From Flammula alnicola (lineage: Eukaryota > Basidiomycota > Agaricomycetes > Agaricales > Strophariaceae), in NCBI GenBank assembly GCA_015499995.1, contig JADNRV010000014.1, forward strand, positions 1 through 64,000: a stretch of 64,000 bases of DNA, written 5' to 3'. The notes under the pieces are model-generated. The model saw nothing but the letters and a program-made list of their open reading frames with translations. It did no database searches and was not told the origin of the DNA. Numbering within the stretch: the first letter of the stretch is position 1; each line of letters opens with the position of its first letter. A program made the translations under genes and the position numbers. This document shows positions 48,665-60,326 of the stretch, one piece after another.

Positions 48665-51550
48665 TTATGTTGTTGGCGTGTATCCTGGCGGAGGGTCGTC
48701 TGATAACCCCTGGGCCCACGCCGACTGCTGTTGCTCCTGCAAATATGCAATCTGCTCTCTCATGATGCGAAGCTGTTCATTCATCTCCGCCAAGCCTATC
48801 TCATCTTCCTCCCGTCCCACAGGCTGGTCTCGATTCATTGTGCTCTGCCTGCGGAGTGGTTGAAGCCGGCCGCCCCTTTCTCCTCCACTGAGATCAGAAG
48901 CAAGGTACATCATCTCTTGCTGTACAGCTCGGAGTCGCTGGTCGATTTCCTTTTGACGTGCTTGTCGAATGGCCTTGACGCTCCTCAAGGGCTGCTCCGG
49001 GGTGAGAGAAGCTCCTTTTTCTATTCCTGATAGGTGATCGCTGGTGGTGACAGATCTCAAGGGTGCACGTCTACCTCCATCCATATAATTGACGCCAGAG
49101 CTTGAGAATGTAGAATTGCCGGCAGAAGTGTCTCGGTAGAGCAGGTCATAGCCTTCAACTTCTGTCCTCTTTCTCGATCGACGGTTTCGACGGCGGAGGC
49201 AGAAAATTAGGAAGCCTAGCAATGCTAAGACTGCAATTCCTCCTATAACACCACCAGCAATTGCCGAAGCCATGGGGGTCTTGGTAGCTTTAGAGGCGGC
49301 TGTAGATGCGGATGGAGATGCGGATGGAGATGCAGCCGATGATGCAGGCAATGAATCGCTCCCAGAGGTTGACAACGGAAGTAGAGGTGCGTCATCATCG
49401 TGACTGTTGATGGATAAATGAGCTTTGACAGAAAACCTTCCATTGAGAGTCAGGCTCACGTATAAATCGCATAGTCGAAATTAACAAAAACACTGGTGTT
49501 AACTCCTGATGTCGATATGACCAAAGTGTGTTGGGTATTGGTGAGGTTCGCTTTCGAGAATGCCAAAGAGTTGTAGTTGAAGTCTGTCGTTGTCAAATCC
49601 GGGACATGTTGAAAAAGTTCTGGAGTGTTTCCGTCCAACGTCATATTAGTCAGTGTCAGTGTTGTAATCCCGTTGCCGGCATTGTTGGCGAGGATGAAGA
49701 AAACATAAATTGCCGTTCCTATCGAAAAGGATACCCCTGAGGTGAGGATCGATAACATACACCGCCATTTGTCAAAAACGTTGATGGCATCTGGAGTCAA
49801 ACTCCGCTTGACAGGTTTCTGATGAATCTCCCTCCGGCATGGATGGCAGGTACGTCGGAGCTGGGGCCGTAAACGTCAGCCCCAGCGGCTCGACACCTGG
49901 CTCACAGGTTTCCACTCCACCTCGATATGACCTAAAATGCCGATTTTGTTCGAGCGTTGAAATATGAGATTAGGGAGATAAATTTGTAGTATAAAAGTAA
50001 ATGATATATCTAATGAACATTTCGGAGCCCTCACAGTGCGAAAAAAGCAGGGATTTCGAGCTCAATGCCAAGAGGCCCGTGCGACGAACTTTCGAAAGTT
50101 GACAAGTCGTTTAAACTCCGCTCCATATTTGGTTATTTCCGACTTCAACCACAACCAAACTCAGAATCGTCTCTCTCTCACCTCAACCATCTCCCCTCGC
50201 CTCTTGCTTGTCCGTTCCCCTGCCCGCTATCAAACCATTTGGGGTATTCATGTCCTACCCTGTGCCCACCATGTAACTGTCCCTCCTGTTGTTCCCCTCT
50301 ATATGTGTCTGTTCGCTCGCCGCGCGGTTGTGCGCGGTTGTTGCTATCTTGTTGCCTTGTTGCGCTTCTCGTTGGGCAGCGCCCAATGTCCCAGTTGGTT
50401 GCTTTGTACCTTGTAGATTCGGCTCGACAAACAGTGCCTGCTCCTGCATCTGAGCAGTGAATGGTGTTCACAATACCTCGCTTACTGACCTTTACTTTTT
50501 GATTATAGTTTCACTTTTCAGGCAGCAGTGGCAGACCACACGTAAACAGCTGCTTCAGCTCCTCATCACATTCCTCCACCCCTCCTCGCGCACCCACATC
50601 CGTCCAAAGAAGGCGGCGCCTCGCTGGGCCATGCCTCTCCATCCCACATCAATTGTTATTCCACGATAACGGGTCCGCGCCTTCCTGAACCCCATCCGAA
50701 CGAACCCAAGATACCTCGCCGACATGGCCGTTTGGCTTAAGCAGCAGCGCCGATAACCCAAGCAAGAACTGGCTCCTAAATATGCTCCGCATTTGGGATG
50801 ATGTCGACCTGGATGCGTCGTTGACAACAGACGGCAATGGATGATCTATGGGCATGCTATGAGGTCTGTGTTGTGTCTGTACCGTCGTTGTAGTTTGTAT
50901 TATACTGCATTTTCTATTACCGGTTTCATGAATATATGCTATTTATTATCTTCCTCTATGTGTTACATATGAATTAAGCATGAAATATGAACCACAATAG
51001 CAGAAATGAGCAGGAAGAAATATTGAGAATTACGGCTATTACAGGCAATTTCCCTATGAGCTGGGCTTCCAGCTGTCCACAGCTTGTTGGGACATGTCGT
51101 CGCCAGATCGACCTGGTAACATGCTGATATTAGCCAGATTGGACTGTTGGGGGGAGCTCCCATCAGTATGTCTGACAGGTGGCGAAAGGTACGGCACAGG
51201 ATTTGATCTCCAGGTTTTTCTCACATTTCTGACAAATGGCGGTGTAGTGGTTGATACTTACCATTGAATTGCATTGTGATAGACGTTGAAACCAAGCTTG
51301 GATAATAAGTTGTAGCGGTATATGTTCCCTTGAACGCTTGCAGAGTGTCTGGCCGAATCGCACAAGTCGTACACATTTCATCCGCCCAGACGTCCGTTGC
51401 AGGAATATAGGTGACGAGCTGGCCTGTCTGGGAGTCTCCGAACGAATCATCAATTGTCCGATTGACAATTGCTGCGGTCACTGGAGACACATAGAGCCAG
51501 AAGAGAATGACCGAGAAAAAAGCGCCTGGTCCAAGTAGCAGAACAACCAT
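48665..51550 (-). CDS. single-pass surface protein with transposon in intron 1
   Basis: Exons 51550-51262, 49718-49460 and 49403-48665 give 428 residues in an unbroken frame. A signal-peptide-like start (MVVLLLGPGAFFSVILFWLY) leads into RTIDDSFGDSQTGQLVTYIP with a CTTC motif, then FNGTAIYVFFILANN to SVFVNFDYAIYT. A Ser/Ala stalk, one TM helix (AIAGGVIGGIAVLALLGFLI), an RRRNRRSRKR stop-transfer and a tail with two coiled-coil stretches follow, ending PPPGY. The extracellular part resembles members A-C and F only distantly. Intron 1 contains a 1485-bp DNA transposon. Without it the intron would be about 56 bases, normal here. Expression therefore depends on splicing out a ~1.54-kb intron. Confidence 0.8.
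49758..51246. mobile_element. non-autonomous DNA transposon with TA target site, in an intron
   Basis: The element spans 49760-51244 (1485 bp), flanked by TA at 49758-49759 and 51245-51246. Its terminal inverted repeats start CACCGCCATTTGTCA (15 bp exact, 19 of 21 overall). It carries no transposase. A plus-strand stretch near 50740-50850 looks like real protein ending (ADNPSKNWLLNMLRIWDDVD, then a stop), so it may hold a captured gene fragment. The insertion lies between the donor at 51261 and the acceptor at 49719 of the surrounding gene. Confidence 0.88.
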
Positions 51551-52271
51551 CTCGTGGAGGAGATGAAAGGAGTCAGAAAGAAAAAGTCTTCTCACTGCCC
51601 AGCAGCGAGTTTTGTGGCACCTAGTTCGTTCTCCATCACTATGATCAACTTCTCAGTCGTCGAAGTCCGTAAAGGATCCGGAGACTGATGATCATGTACA
51701 TGTAAGTACGATGATGGTCAACTTCGCAAGGTCCAAGAAAGGAAGGAGATAAGCAGTTGCTAGGTTCGGATCAATCCACCTTTTCACAATGCCGCTCTTT
51801 GTTTATCTTTATAGTTCTTTATGTTGCGTCGCAGCAATCCTGACAATGCTGCCTGTCAGTAGGGGGCTAGCTCGCACTCGACGCTTGCCCGCAGTTCTTG
51901 TGGTATGTCTTAGGTTCTTTGGCGAAAATACTTATGCCCATCAAATTGAAAATTGTGTCGACTCAGATCTTTTAGGGGGCCCTTATTCCCTGTCCTGGAG
52001 CGTGATTGATATCGCATAAAATGCGAAAATCGCCGACGCACGCACTGTGGTTCATAAAGTTATTGGGTTCGAGTTGTGCAGGTATACTGCACATGTATTA
52101 TACTGTACTCATCACGAAGTACAAGAAAGTTGTAAATACATGTATGGTGAAGACACACGATCAATACATGATGTACAAAAAATGTTAATAAAGAGGGGAG
52201 TTCCAATTTGAGTCCAACGATAATACAAAGAACCTAAAGGTATCGCATAAGTGACAACCTCCAACACTGAC
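51551..52271. other. intergenic
   Basis: Promoter side of the preceding minus-strand gene and 3' side of member F. No gene seen. Confidence 0.4.
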
Positions 52272-53983
52272 TCAACCAGGAGTGTATTGAGGGGGTATCT
52301 CTACAATGTTCTCGTGCGCATCGCCTGAAGGTAATCGAATGCCACTGTCTTCATGCATCACGATCCTTGACGACATAGAGTCGTTTGTGAGTGGAGGAGA
52401 GTGCAAGCCTCCTTGCCCTCCGCGCCGTTGCTGTTGCTGTCGAAGGGCTGCGGCAGTCGCCTCCGCCTCCCTCCGTGCCTTGCCGCTTGTCAGCGACGAT
52501 TGGGCCGTCGACGTTGAAAGCGCGTGCCTCGTGGAGTCATTTGAGTCACCGCTTGTAGAGAGAATGTGTCCGACAGTGTTGGCGTTCGAAGGATAGGTGT
52601 TATTTGATGACGAACTAGGTGACATAACAGATTGGCTGAAGTCTGTTGCGCTGAAGCTAGGCTGCGTGTTATGATAGCCAGAACTTCCGAATCCGCCGCC
52701 GCCGCCCTGCGCAGTTCGTTGTTGCTGTTGCTGGAAATACGCATGACTATCGGTTGCAGTTGTTTGTACGGGAGAATAGACAAAGGGTTGAGGGATGACG
52801 TCGGGGTAGTCGGCAACCTTCTCCTCGAGAGCCAGTTGTTTGCTGCGCCGGCGAAGATAGAGATATCCGAGAATGGCAAGCAGGATGATGGCAAGACCGC
52901 CAACAATCCCTCCCACAATAGCACCAATGTTATTCGAATTTTTTCCGATATTCGATCCGTTGGAAGCTCCTAAAGTTGCGGAAGGTCCAGCAGAGGAGGA
53001 AACCCCTGTCGATGAGGAAATCCCTGTCGATGGGATTGAACCATTCTGTACGACCAAATAATCGAGCGTCAACGGTGTGGTTTGTGTGCTTCCTTGGTAC
53101 GTAACGACGAGTTTGTGCTGTCCAGCAGTGAGTTGAGGTGTTTGAAAAAATTTCTGGTTATAAATTGTAGTTGAAGTGGCTGGAAGGCCCTTCAATAGGA
53201 AAGTAACTGGTGTTTGACCATCGACAGCATATGTCCCTGATGTCGCATTGTGAGAAAGTTCCGTTGGTATAAAGCCGTACCAGCTGAGGGAGATACCTGA
53301 ATAAGAAAATTAGGAAAATCCGTATACAGGAAAGAAAGCACGCACCAGTGAAGTCAAAGTTGAAAAGCGAGCCCGTCTGGGTTGTCATATTTGCCGTGCC
53401 CCCCAAAGCCCCCCACCCCTGTCCGTATGCCAATTCTAACTGTGGGTCCAACGAGTCGATGAGAATTGCTTGCTGATCCAAGGCCATGCTCGTGGATGGC
53501 ACGTATTGGATCTGATCGACCCAAAAAGTCTGCGCCTTTAGGACTGTTGCGTTGACGGTGAGCACATGTGGTCCATCCACCAAGGCATCTTGCTCGCAAA
53601 ATACCCAATTATTTTCTGCAAATTGGAAAGGAGCTGTTGCGCCGATGCTGATCTTGTCGACAAAGCACTCCCAGACGGGGTCAAGAACCCCAGAGTCGTT
53701 GCGAAGGTTGTTACTCCCGTACACTCTCACTTTCGTGCCTGTAGATTGATTACTAAGTTTGATTCTCTTCCGACATGAAGCAATAAGCAAGGACAGACAT
53801 ACCACTGAAGGCGTAGGCAAGGCTGGCGTTCGCTTTCGTGCCATGCAGAGTGCTCTGATAGGCCGGCCCAAAGTTCCCTATGGAATCTTGGCTGCCTGAA
53901 GCATCTTGAAACCAAGGTCCAGAGTATTGGATGTCAGTGTTCATGTCGTCCACGACGACCCATCGCGGAATGGCTGTCGACAT
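52272..53983 (-). CDS. surface-protein family member F (intact)
   Basis: Exons 53983-53803, 53738-53346 and 53296-52272 give 532 residues with no disruption. This is the reference copy of the cluster. Module 1 is MSTAIPRWVVVDDMNTDIQY to LAYAFSG. Module 2 has WECFVDKISIG, FWVDQIQYVPSTSMALDQQA and PQLELAYGQGW. Module 3 has SLSWYGFIPTEL, a QTPVTF block and LTLDYLVVQNG. A Ser/Gly stalk, a TM helix (IGAIVGGIVGGLAIILLAIL), an RRRSKQ stop-transfer and a Gln/Ser/Gly-rich tail ending IPPQY follow. No cleavable signal is visible, so the TM helix may act as the membrane signal. Modules 2-3 suggest tandem beta-sandwich domains of the kind that bind carbohydrate; this is an inference, with no ligand evidence. 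Confidence 0.82.
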
Positions 53984-54435
53984 CTCTTTGAGCGCTGCAG
54001 GGGGTCTGAGACGTCGTCAAAACTAGGAAGTCATGGTCGAAGGCGGTCCACGCGGAAAATTGTCGTCGTCAACCCTCGGATCCATTATCAGTTGATAATG
54101 ATCAGCACCCATTCGACGTCGATTCAGCGTCAACTTGCAACCCGAGTCTTATTTTAAGTATCCCATCCTAAATTTAGTGAGTTTCGAGGGTTCTTGTTGC
54201 ACGTAGAAAAGCATTCTTTCACTACTCAGGAACGTTTCAAGTGTTTGATCCACTTGGCTCGGTGAGATGACTTTGAAGGTTGGAAGTATAGTACATATGG
54301 ATTGGGATTCAAGCATTCAAATGTCAAATATTCGCGCTTCTAGACCTCAGGCCGAACTTCCCGGATCACGACTTCGAGCCATGATATGGAAGCACAACGT
54401 AAACGGCTGACTTATCTCAGTGTTATGAATTGCAT
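53984..54435. other. upstream region of member F
   Basis: No gene seen; ends at the 9-bp target-site duplication of the large nested element. Confidence 0.4.
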
Positions 54436-54563
54436 GGACTGCGGCAGGCTCCTAAACCATCCTCTCGTTCGAGAATCCTCTTCATATAGGGTAGACAGGA
54501 TGTTATCTAATCTTTGTTATCTAAGGACAAATAAATGACAACAGAACTTACGATGGGGATTCT

Positions 54564-55483
54564 GTCGATTTACGGGTTTTCCCACCAAAGTACTGGGTTC
54601 CCAAAGAAGGAAAAGACCCAAAAAGAGGCGGGAAAGAGGAGATTTGTAAGCAATATGGCCCGGACTTCCGCGCGCGTAGCGCGCGACCCCTCACAAATCT
54701 TCACCGCATCACATATTGTCTGAGTTCAGCCAAAAATCATAGATTAATAAATAGACTACAGCTAAAAATTATAAGTAACGAGACAGCATCTTTTGTGACT
54801 TGGCTTCCCAATACTTTGATTTTTTTGCCAACATTCAAGCTTACTTTTGATGCTTTGAGCCTATACCTTGCTCTATACCTTTCTAACATTAACCTCGACT
54901 TCCAGCACTTTGATTTTTTTGCATGACATTTGGTTCTTCATTTCATGTCTTCAGATTTTTTCTGCACCACCCTGTTGCATGTATATACAGCTTTCCACTG
55001 GTTGAATATTTCATTGAATAAACTACCTAGAAGTTTGAAGGCTACTTCGTGTGCATGATAATCTGCATACTTACTCATGTAAGAGACAATGTGAAAGGTC
55101 TGGTGTACAGGAAGACAAATGACAGGGTGAGGATATTTACCAAGAAAGGCTGAGCAAGCTGCGCGGCAAGCTTCAGAGACGCGAGCGCGTCGGACGTAAT
55201 CACGTGATGTGGCAGATAACATGGCAGATAACATGGGTCCGAGCGCAGCATGTTATCTGCCATTGGCCCGGGCATCTGACATTTCGATTTTTCCAGCCCG
55301 CGTCTTTCGACTTTCTCAAATTATTAGTAGACAATTCTATTGAATGCATGTATGGCTACATGCATGCAAGATTATATAGGGATGGCGCGGGTTCTGGACT
55401 TTCGAGCTTGAAAGAAAAGTCGAAAATCAACTTTTCGGAGTTTGCCGGGCAGATAACACCCCAGCACTATGGTGTATAAACCT
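54564..55483. mobile_element. ~920-bp insertion in the left inverted repeat
   Basis: The uninterrupted right repeat shows that these bases are extra, or less likely were lost from the right copy. The left junction is GATTCT/GTCGAT and the right AAACCT/CGACAG, so at most a CT duplication flanks it. There is no long inverted terminus and no transposase. At 55211-55262 it holds two direct copies of GGCAGATAACAT and one inverted copy. The class is undetermined. Confidence 0.55.
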
Positions 55484-55532
55484 CGACAGAGAGGCTGGCC
55501 TTCTTTGGATTCGGTGATCTCGGGCATACCTC

Positions 55533-57489
55533 ACAAAACCTAGCCGAAGGTTTATTTTCTTTGCTTGTGTGACTTCCTCAATTCTCGCCACACCACAAGC
55601 TGAACCATCCCCAAAAGCAATATTGAAGCTTTAAGATTCCCTTACTATAGATGATATTGTATATTGGCATGGCTTTGGGTGTCTTCGAACAGTGACCAGT
55701 GGGTCAAGCGGCTAATTTCCGGATGAAGTACAGTTACAGCACCCAATCTCACACAATTGTCCATGCAAGATAGCGTGCTATTCAGCTTGACTAGTAGCTA
55801 AATTTTTCAGCGGAGATATTTCAGAGACATAACGAGAGAGTGTGGACAGGATGATGGACGTGGTGCTAGTATTCACTGCGTTTTGCCCAAAATATAAGGG
55901 GGCGTCTATAGGTACAATAAGACATGTATCGTAGTTATAGATAGCAAAATCATACCTATTGTAAGAAATAGAGGGGTTCTTTAGCTGAATAATATCAAAC
56001 CGTCAGTGTGCCAGCTAAAGGCAGCCACTATTAGGCCGATAGATTACAAATCGTAAATATAGTACCCTCGACAGGCCAAGTCTTATTTCCGCCAGATACA
56101 GGTATGCTACTATTTACAAAAAAATAGTACCTATAAGAGGGCCTATTTTTTCCATACCACATGCTCGCCTCAGGCGTTTGTCAGTTGAGTCAAGTCGACT
56201 AAGTTCGTTCAAACTCCGAGTCACCAGGTGCAAAATTTTCTCACATTCCTTCTCTCTTCCCATCATCTTCTCCTTTTACTTTACAAGCGTCATCCATTCC
56301 GTCCGATGCGCTAGCCACACAGCCGTCTACAAGCCTAGGCGAAGGGTTAGAATTCTATTTCAAGTGAGGCGCTCACCTGCAGCCTCTTATTCCGATGCTG
56401 ACAGCCATCTCAGGACGTGACTTGGGAAACCAAATGGTGAGTGTTGGTTCAACTCTTTGCATATGAAGTACCCTTCTGACGCTAAACATTTGTGTATCCA
56501 ACCCAATCAGACACAGGTCGTCGGACATCCACAGCATGTCGCCACATTTTTGCTGACCCCCACCGTCACAACACCAGGCAGGTTTGGATTGCTTGTCGTC
56601 TTGGATGATTGTGGTGAGTAGATTACATTGTATGTCCACGGATTGTAAATTAACTCTTTGACGTTTCACGATTCAAGTCACCTTGCGAGGGTCAGGCCAA
56701 TCCCCCTTTTCTTCATTGTGTTGCTGTCTGCCGCCTCGTTCGGCCATATCGTAAGTCGTTGCTGCCGTTTTATGTAACTTACCATGGTCTAGAACATTGT
56801 CAACTACTCTGGGTGTTGAACAAGGTAAGCCTCACTATTTTCCAGATTTCCACAACAACTGCCTTCTGATGCCATCTTCTCTTTTTCTCTTCTCTTTTAG
56901 CCCGCCTTCCTCTCTTTGCACTGCATATCCTCTTCCACTTTCATCAGGTATGTAAAAGGATGTGTTCTACGAGACAGACAATGACACATCATCTTGGTAT
57001 GTCATATGCATTTCCCATATTGATATTCAGACTGATTTCCGATAGATTTATGGTTTGCTAGTACACTATGTAGAGGTATTGCCCCTGCCACCGATCATAT
57101 AGTGCTTCGGGGAGTAAATGTAGCTATATTACCAGTTATAAATGTGATTTCATTTCATACATCCGAAACGTATGGGAATGGCTGCCGTGATAAATAGTGG
57201 GATAATTGTACCCACTACTGCTACGGAATAGAGGTCTTCATTGGCAATATATAGTAGGCCTCTATAAGTCCTATTATTGACCTATGGAGGCCACTATTTA
57301 GGTCCCAAATGTGTACGCATAAACGGCAAAATAGAGGGTAATATATTTCAAAAATGGATGCCTCTATTTGCCTCGAAATATACCTAATAGATGGCTAAAT
57401 AGATGGCCTCTATCTTTGGCCACAAACACAGTGATTTGCGCTCATCAAGCTTGCGTCGAGCGCATTTGTACGAGTGAAGAATTATTAGT
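55533..57489. other. interior of nested element, AT-rich, no gene
   Basis: Rich in the motif GGCCTCTAT/ATAGAGG, with about nine copies in both orientations (near 55903, 55971, 56137, 57230, 57253, 57283, 57330, 57357 and 57405). Short exon-like bits with GT-AG signals lie at 56170-57000 but give no recognisable protein. Confidence 0.35.
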
Positions 57490-58096
57490 AGATGTGACAC
57501 CTGTGGTTACCATCAAACCCCTCTAACTAGAGGAGTTGAGTAGGTGAGTGTCCTCCTCTAAGTAGAGGTTCTTTATCTTTATCTCGGTTATACCGTTAAA
57601 TGTTCAGTAACTAGCTAAGGACTTAGAAAATATAGACCTTTCCTCACCTCTTCTCACTGGCAAATGGCTGGCGCTGCCGAGACTCGGCAGTACCTTCCCA
57701 TCACAAGCCCTTTCTGCCGCCTGTCCCTTCCCGCCCTTCCCAGGCTCTCATCACGTCCGCATCGGGAAGGTGGTGCCTTCAGCGGCATCACGCCCACGCG
57801 CTGTTGGTGTGCGCGCACGCTCGCTGTCCGCAATGACGCGCATCGTTATTCCGCTGTTTCCCCTTCGTTTCCCTCGAGTTTTCTTCACTAGAGCAACATA
57901 ATGAGGCTATATAGGAGTACCATAGAGTCAATAACATGTAGATAGTCCCTATAATAGCACAAATGCATGTATAGATATATATGATGATGACCACTACTAT
58001 TATCCACTCATAGGGTGACTCCCAGACATCTGGAGAGGTCAGGATATTTATTATAATAGTGTATGAGCAAGGGAAACATAGCTATAAGGTAGGGAG

Positions 58097-58477
58097 ATGA
58101 CCAGAACATATATATTCAAGGGGTGTAATATACATCACATTCCTATGACCATTTACACATTCCAGAGCCACCTATATCTCTATTTGAAGCATGAGCATAA
58201 TGTAGTCTATATAGGAGATATATATGAGCAACTAACACCGCTATTTTTGGGGTGTGAGGAGTACTACTGCCTGATACCCTCCCAAAGCATATATTTTACT
58301 GTAGAGGTACCAGGGCAATATAAGCAAATATTTCTGGATAAAACAGTAGTGGTAGATGCATATAATATCTCTATGCATTCATATTATGAGCGCCTCAAAG
58401 GGAGGATGAGATATGGAGGGGGGGAGGAGGAGGTGTATACACTATCAGTCATCACACCATATCTCTATCATTTCTGA
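58097..58477 (+). CDS. 126-residue frame in left palindrome arm, unknown
   Basis: The frame starts MTRTYIFKGCNIHHIPMTIY and runs to YLYHF, with an identical mirror at 59094-59474 on the minus strand. Composition is Tyr/Ile-rich with some protein-like texture (YLKHEHNVVYIGDIYEQLTP), but AT-rich DNA easily produces such frames. It could be a remnant of a larger element protein. No family recognised. Confidence 0.25.
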   Translation: MTRTYIFKGCNIHHIPMTIYTFQSHLYLYLKHEHNVVYIGDIYEQLTPLFLGCEEYYCLIPSQSIYFTVEVPGQYKQIFLDKTVVVDAYNISMHSYYERLKGRMRYGGGEEEVYTLSVITPYLYHF

Positions 58478-59093
58478 TGATATATGGTATCTGAGAGGTG
58501 TTACATGTACTAGGACATACCCTAAGCTCGTCTCATATGTACCAGATACTTTATAGATGCTCTGGTGAAATGATATAAAGATAAGGAGTAGGGGTGTCCA
58601 AAAAGTGCGAAATCTGTCTCCTGTGACATAAGTTTTCCAGTTAAAAATATTCTGAAGAGGTAGGTATATAGCTATGAGTAACCTCTATCGATTGCAACAA
58701 AATTTAGAGAAATCGAGCCAGTATGTGTTTCAGGAGATAGGGAAAGGCCACATAGGGAGGTACATGCAAAGTGACCGGTTTTGATCATAGTTTGGCTATG
58801 TATCTCTGTTCACTGTATTTCGACCTTTGAATTGATCTCTCGTGCTACAGCCACTCGATTTCTCTAAATTTTGTTGCAATCGATAGAGGTTACTCATAGC
58901 TATATACCTACCTCTTCAGAATATTTTTAACTGGAAAACTTATGTCACAGGAGACAGATTTCGCACTTTTTGGACACCCCTACTCCTTATCTTTATATCA
59001 TTTCACCAGAGCATCTATAAAGTATCTGGTACATATGAGACGAGCTTAGGGTATGTCCTAGTACATGTAACACCTCTCAGATACCATATATCA

Positions 59094-59474
59094 TCAGAAA
59101 TGATAGAGATATGGTGTGATGACTGATAGTGTATACACCTCCTCCTCCCCCCCTCCATATCTCATCCTCCCTTTGAGGCGCTCATAATATGAATGCATAG
59201 AGATATTATATGCATCTACCACTACTGTTTTATCCAGAAATATTTGCTTATATTGCCCTGGTACCTCTACAGTAAAATATATGCTTTGGGAGGGTATCAG
59301 GCAGTAGTACTCCTCACACCCCAAAAATAGCGGTGTTAGTTGCTCATATATATCTCCTATATAGACTACATTATGCTCATGCTTCAAATAGAGATATAGG
59401 TGGCTCTGGAATGTGTAAATGGTCATAGGAATGTGATGTATATTACACCCCTTGAATATATATGTTCTGGTCAT
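59094..59474 (-). CDS. mirror copy of the 126-residue frame
   Basis: Identical translation to 58097-58477 on the opposite strand, as required by the perfect palindrome. It carries no independent evidence of coding. Confidence 0.22.
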   Translation of the reverse strand: MTRTYIFKGCNIHHIPMTIYTFQSHLYLYLKHEHNVVYIGDIYEQLTPLFLGCEEYYCLIPSQSIYFTVEVPGQYKQIFLDKTVVVDAYNISMHSYYERLKGRMRYGGGEEEVYTLSVITPYLYHF

Positions 59475-60326
59475 CTCCCTACCTTATAGCTATGTTTCCC
59501 TTGCTCATACACTATTATAATAAATATCCTGACCTCTCCAGATGTCTGGGAGTCACCCTATGAGTGGATAATAGTAGTGGTCATCATCATATATATCTAT
59601 ACATGCATTTGTGCTATTATAGGGACTATCTACATGTTATTGACTCTATGGTACTCCTATATAGCCTCATTATGTTGCTCTAGTGAAGAAAACTCGAGGG
59701 AAACGAAGGGGAAACAGCGGAATAACGATGCGCGTCATTGCGGACAGCGAGCGTGCGCGCACACCAACAGCGCGTGGGCGTGATGCCGCTGAAGGCACCA
59801 CCTTCCCGATGCGGACGTGATGAGAGCCTGGGAAGGGCGGGAAGGGACAGGCGGCAGAAAGGGCTTGTGATGGGAAGGTACTGCCGAGTCTCGGCAGCGC
59901 CAGCCATTTGCCAGTGAGAAGAGGTGAGGAAAGGTCTATATTTTCTAAGTCCTTAGCTAGTTACTGAACATTTAACGGTATAACCGAGATAAAGATAAAG
60001 AACCTCTACTTAGAGGAGGACACTCACCTACTCAACTCCTCTAGTTAGAGGGGTTTGATGGTAACCACAGGTGAGATGTGACAACCGGTGACTGATGTGC
60101 TGACAGATCAACAGCAACCCAATAAATTAAGCCCTATGTTAGGTGTTAATAGGTATGCCCGAGATCACCGAATCCAAAGAAGGCCAGCCTCTCTGTCGAG
60201 AATCCCCATCGTAAGTTCTGTTGCCATTTATTTGTCCTTAGATAACAAAGATTAGATAACATCCTATCTACCCTATATGAAGAGGATTCTCGAACGAGAG
60301 GATGGTTTAGGAGCCTGGGACTGCGG

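Larger units (their letters stand above)
57490..60081. mobile_element. 2.58-kb palindromic (foldback) element with 8-bp TSD
   Basis: Two 1220-bp arms (57498-58717 and 58854-60073) are reverse complements, with no difference in any part I compared. A 136-bp unique spacer separates them. AGATGTGA flanks the element exactly at 57490-57497 and 60074-60081, so it is a true insertion and not a mirrored assembly: the flanks are not palindromic. The ends begin CACCTGTGGTTACC. No transposase is recognised. Any read-through transcript would fold into long double-stranded RNA. Confidence 0.88.
54436..60326. mobile_element. large nested element with 9-bp TSD and 167-bp inverted repeats
   Basis: GGACTGCGG occurs at 54436-54444 and 60318-60326, directly outside an element of 54445-60317 (5873 bp). 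The ends begin CAGGCTCCTAAACC and are inverted copies. The right repeat is 60151-60317. The left matches it as 54445-54563 plus 55484-55532, with two mismatches seen, split by a ~920-bp insertion. A 9-bp TSD with long terminal repeats fits Mutator-like elements. No transposase is visible inside, so it is non-autonomous. A palindromic element (57498-60073) is inserted within it. Confidence 0.82.

Noticed and set aside
57498..60073. Assembly or library artefact producing a mirrored sequence
   Set aside because: Symmetry stops exactly at an 8-bp direct duplication and a unique spacer lies at the centre; an artefact would mirror the flanks too. Long reads would settle it.
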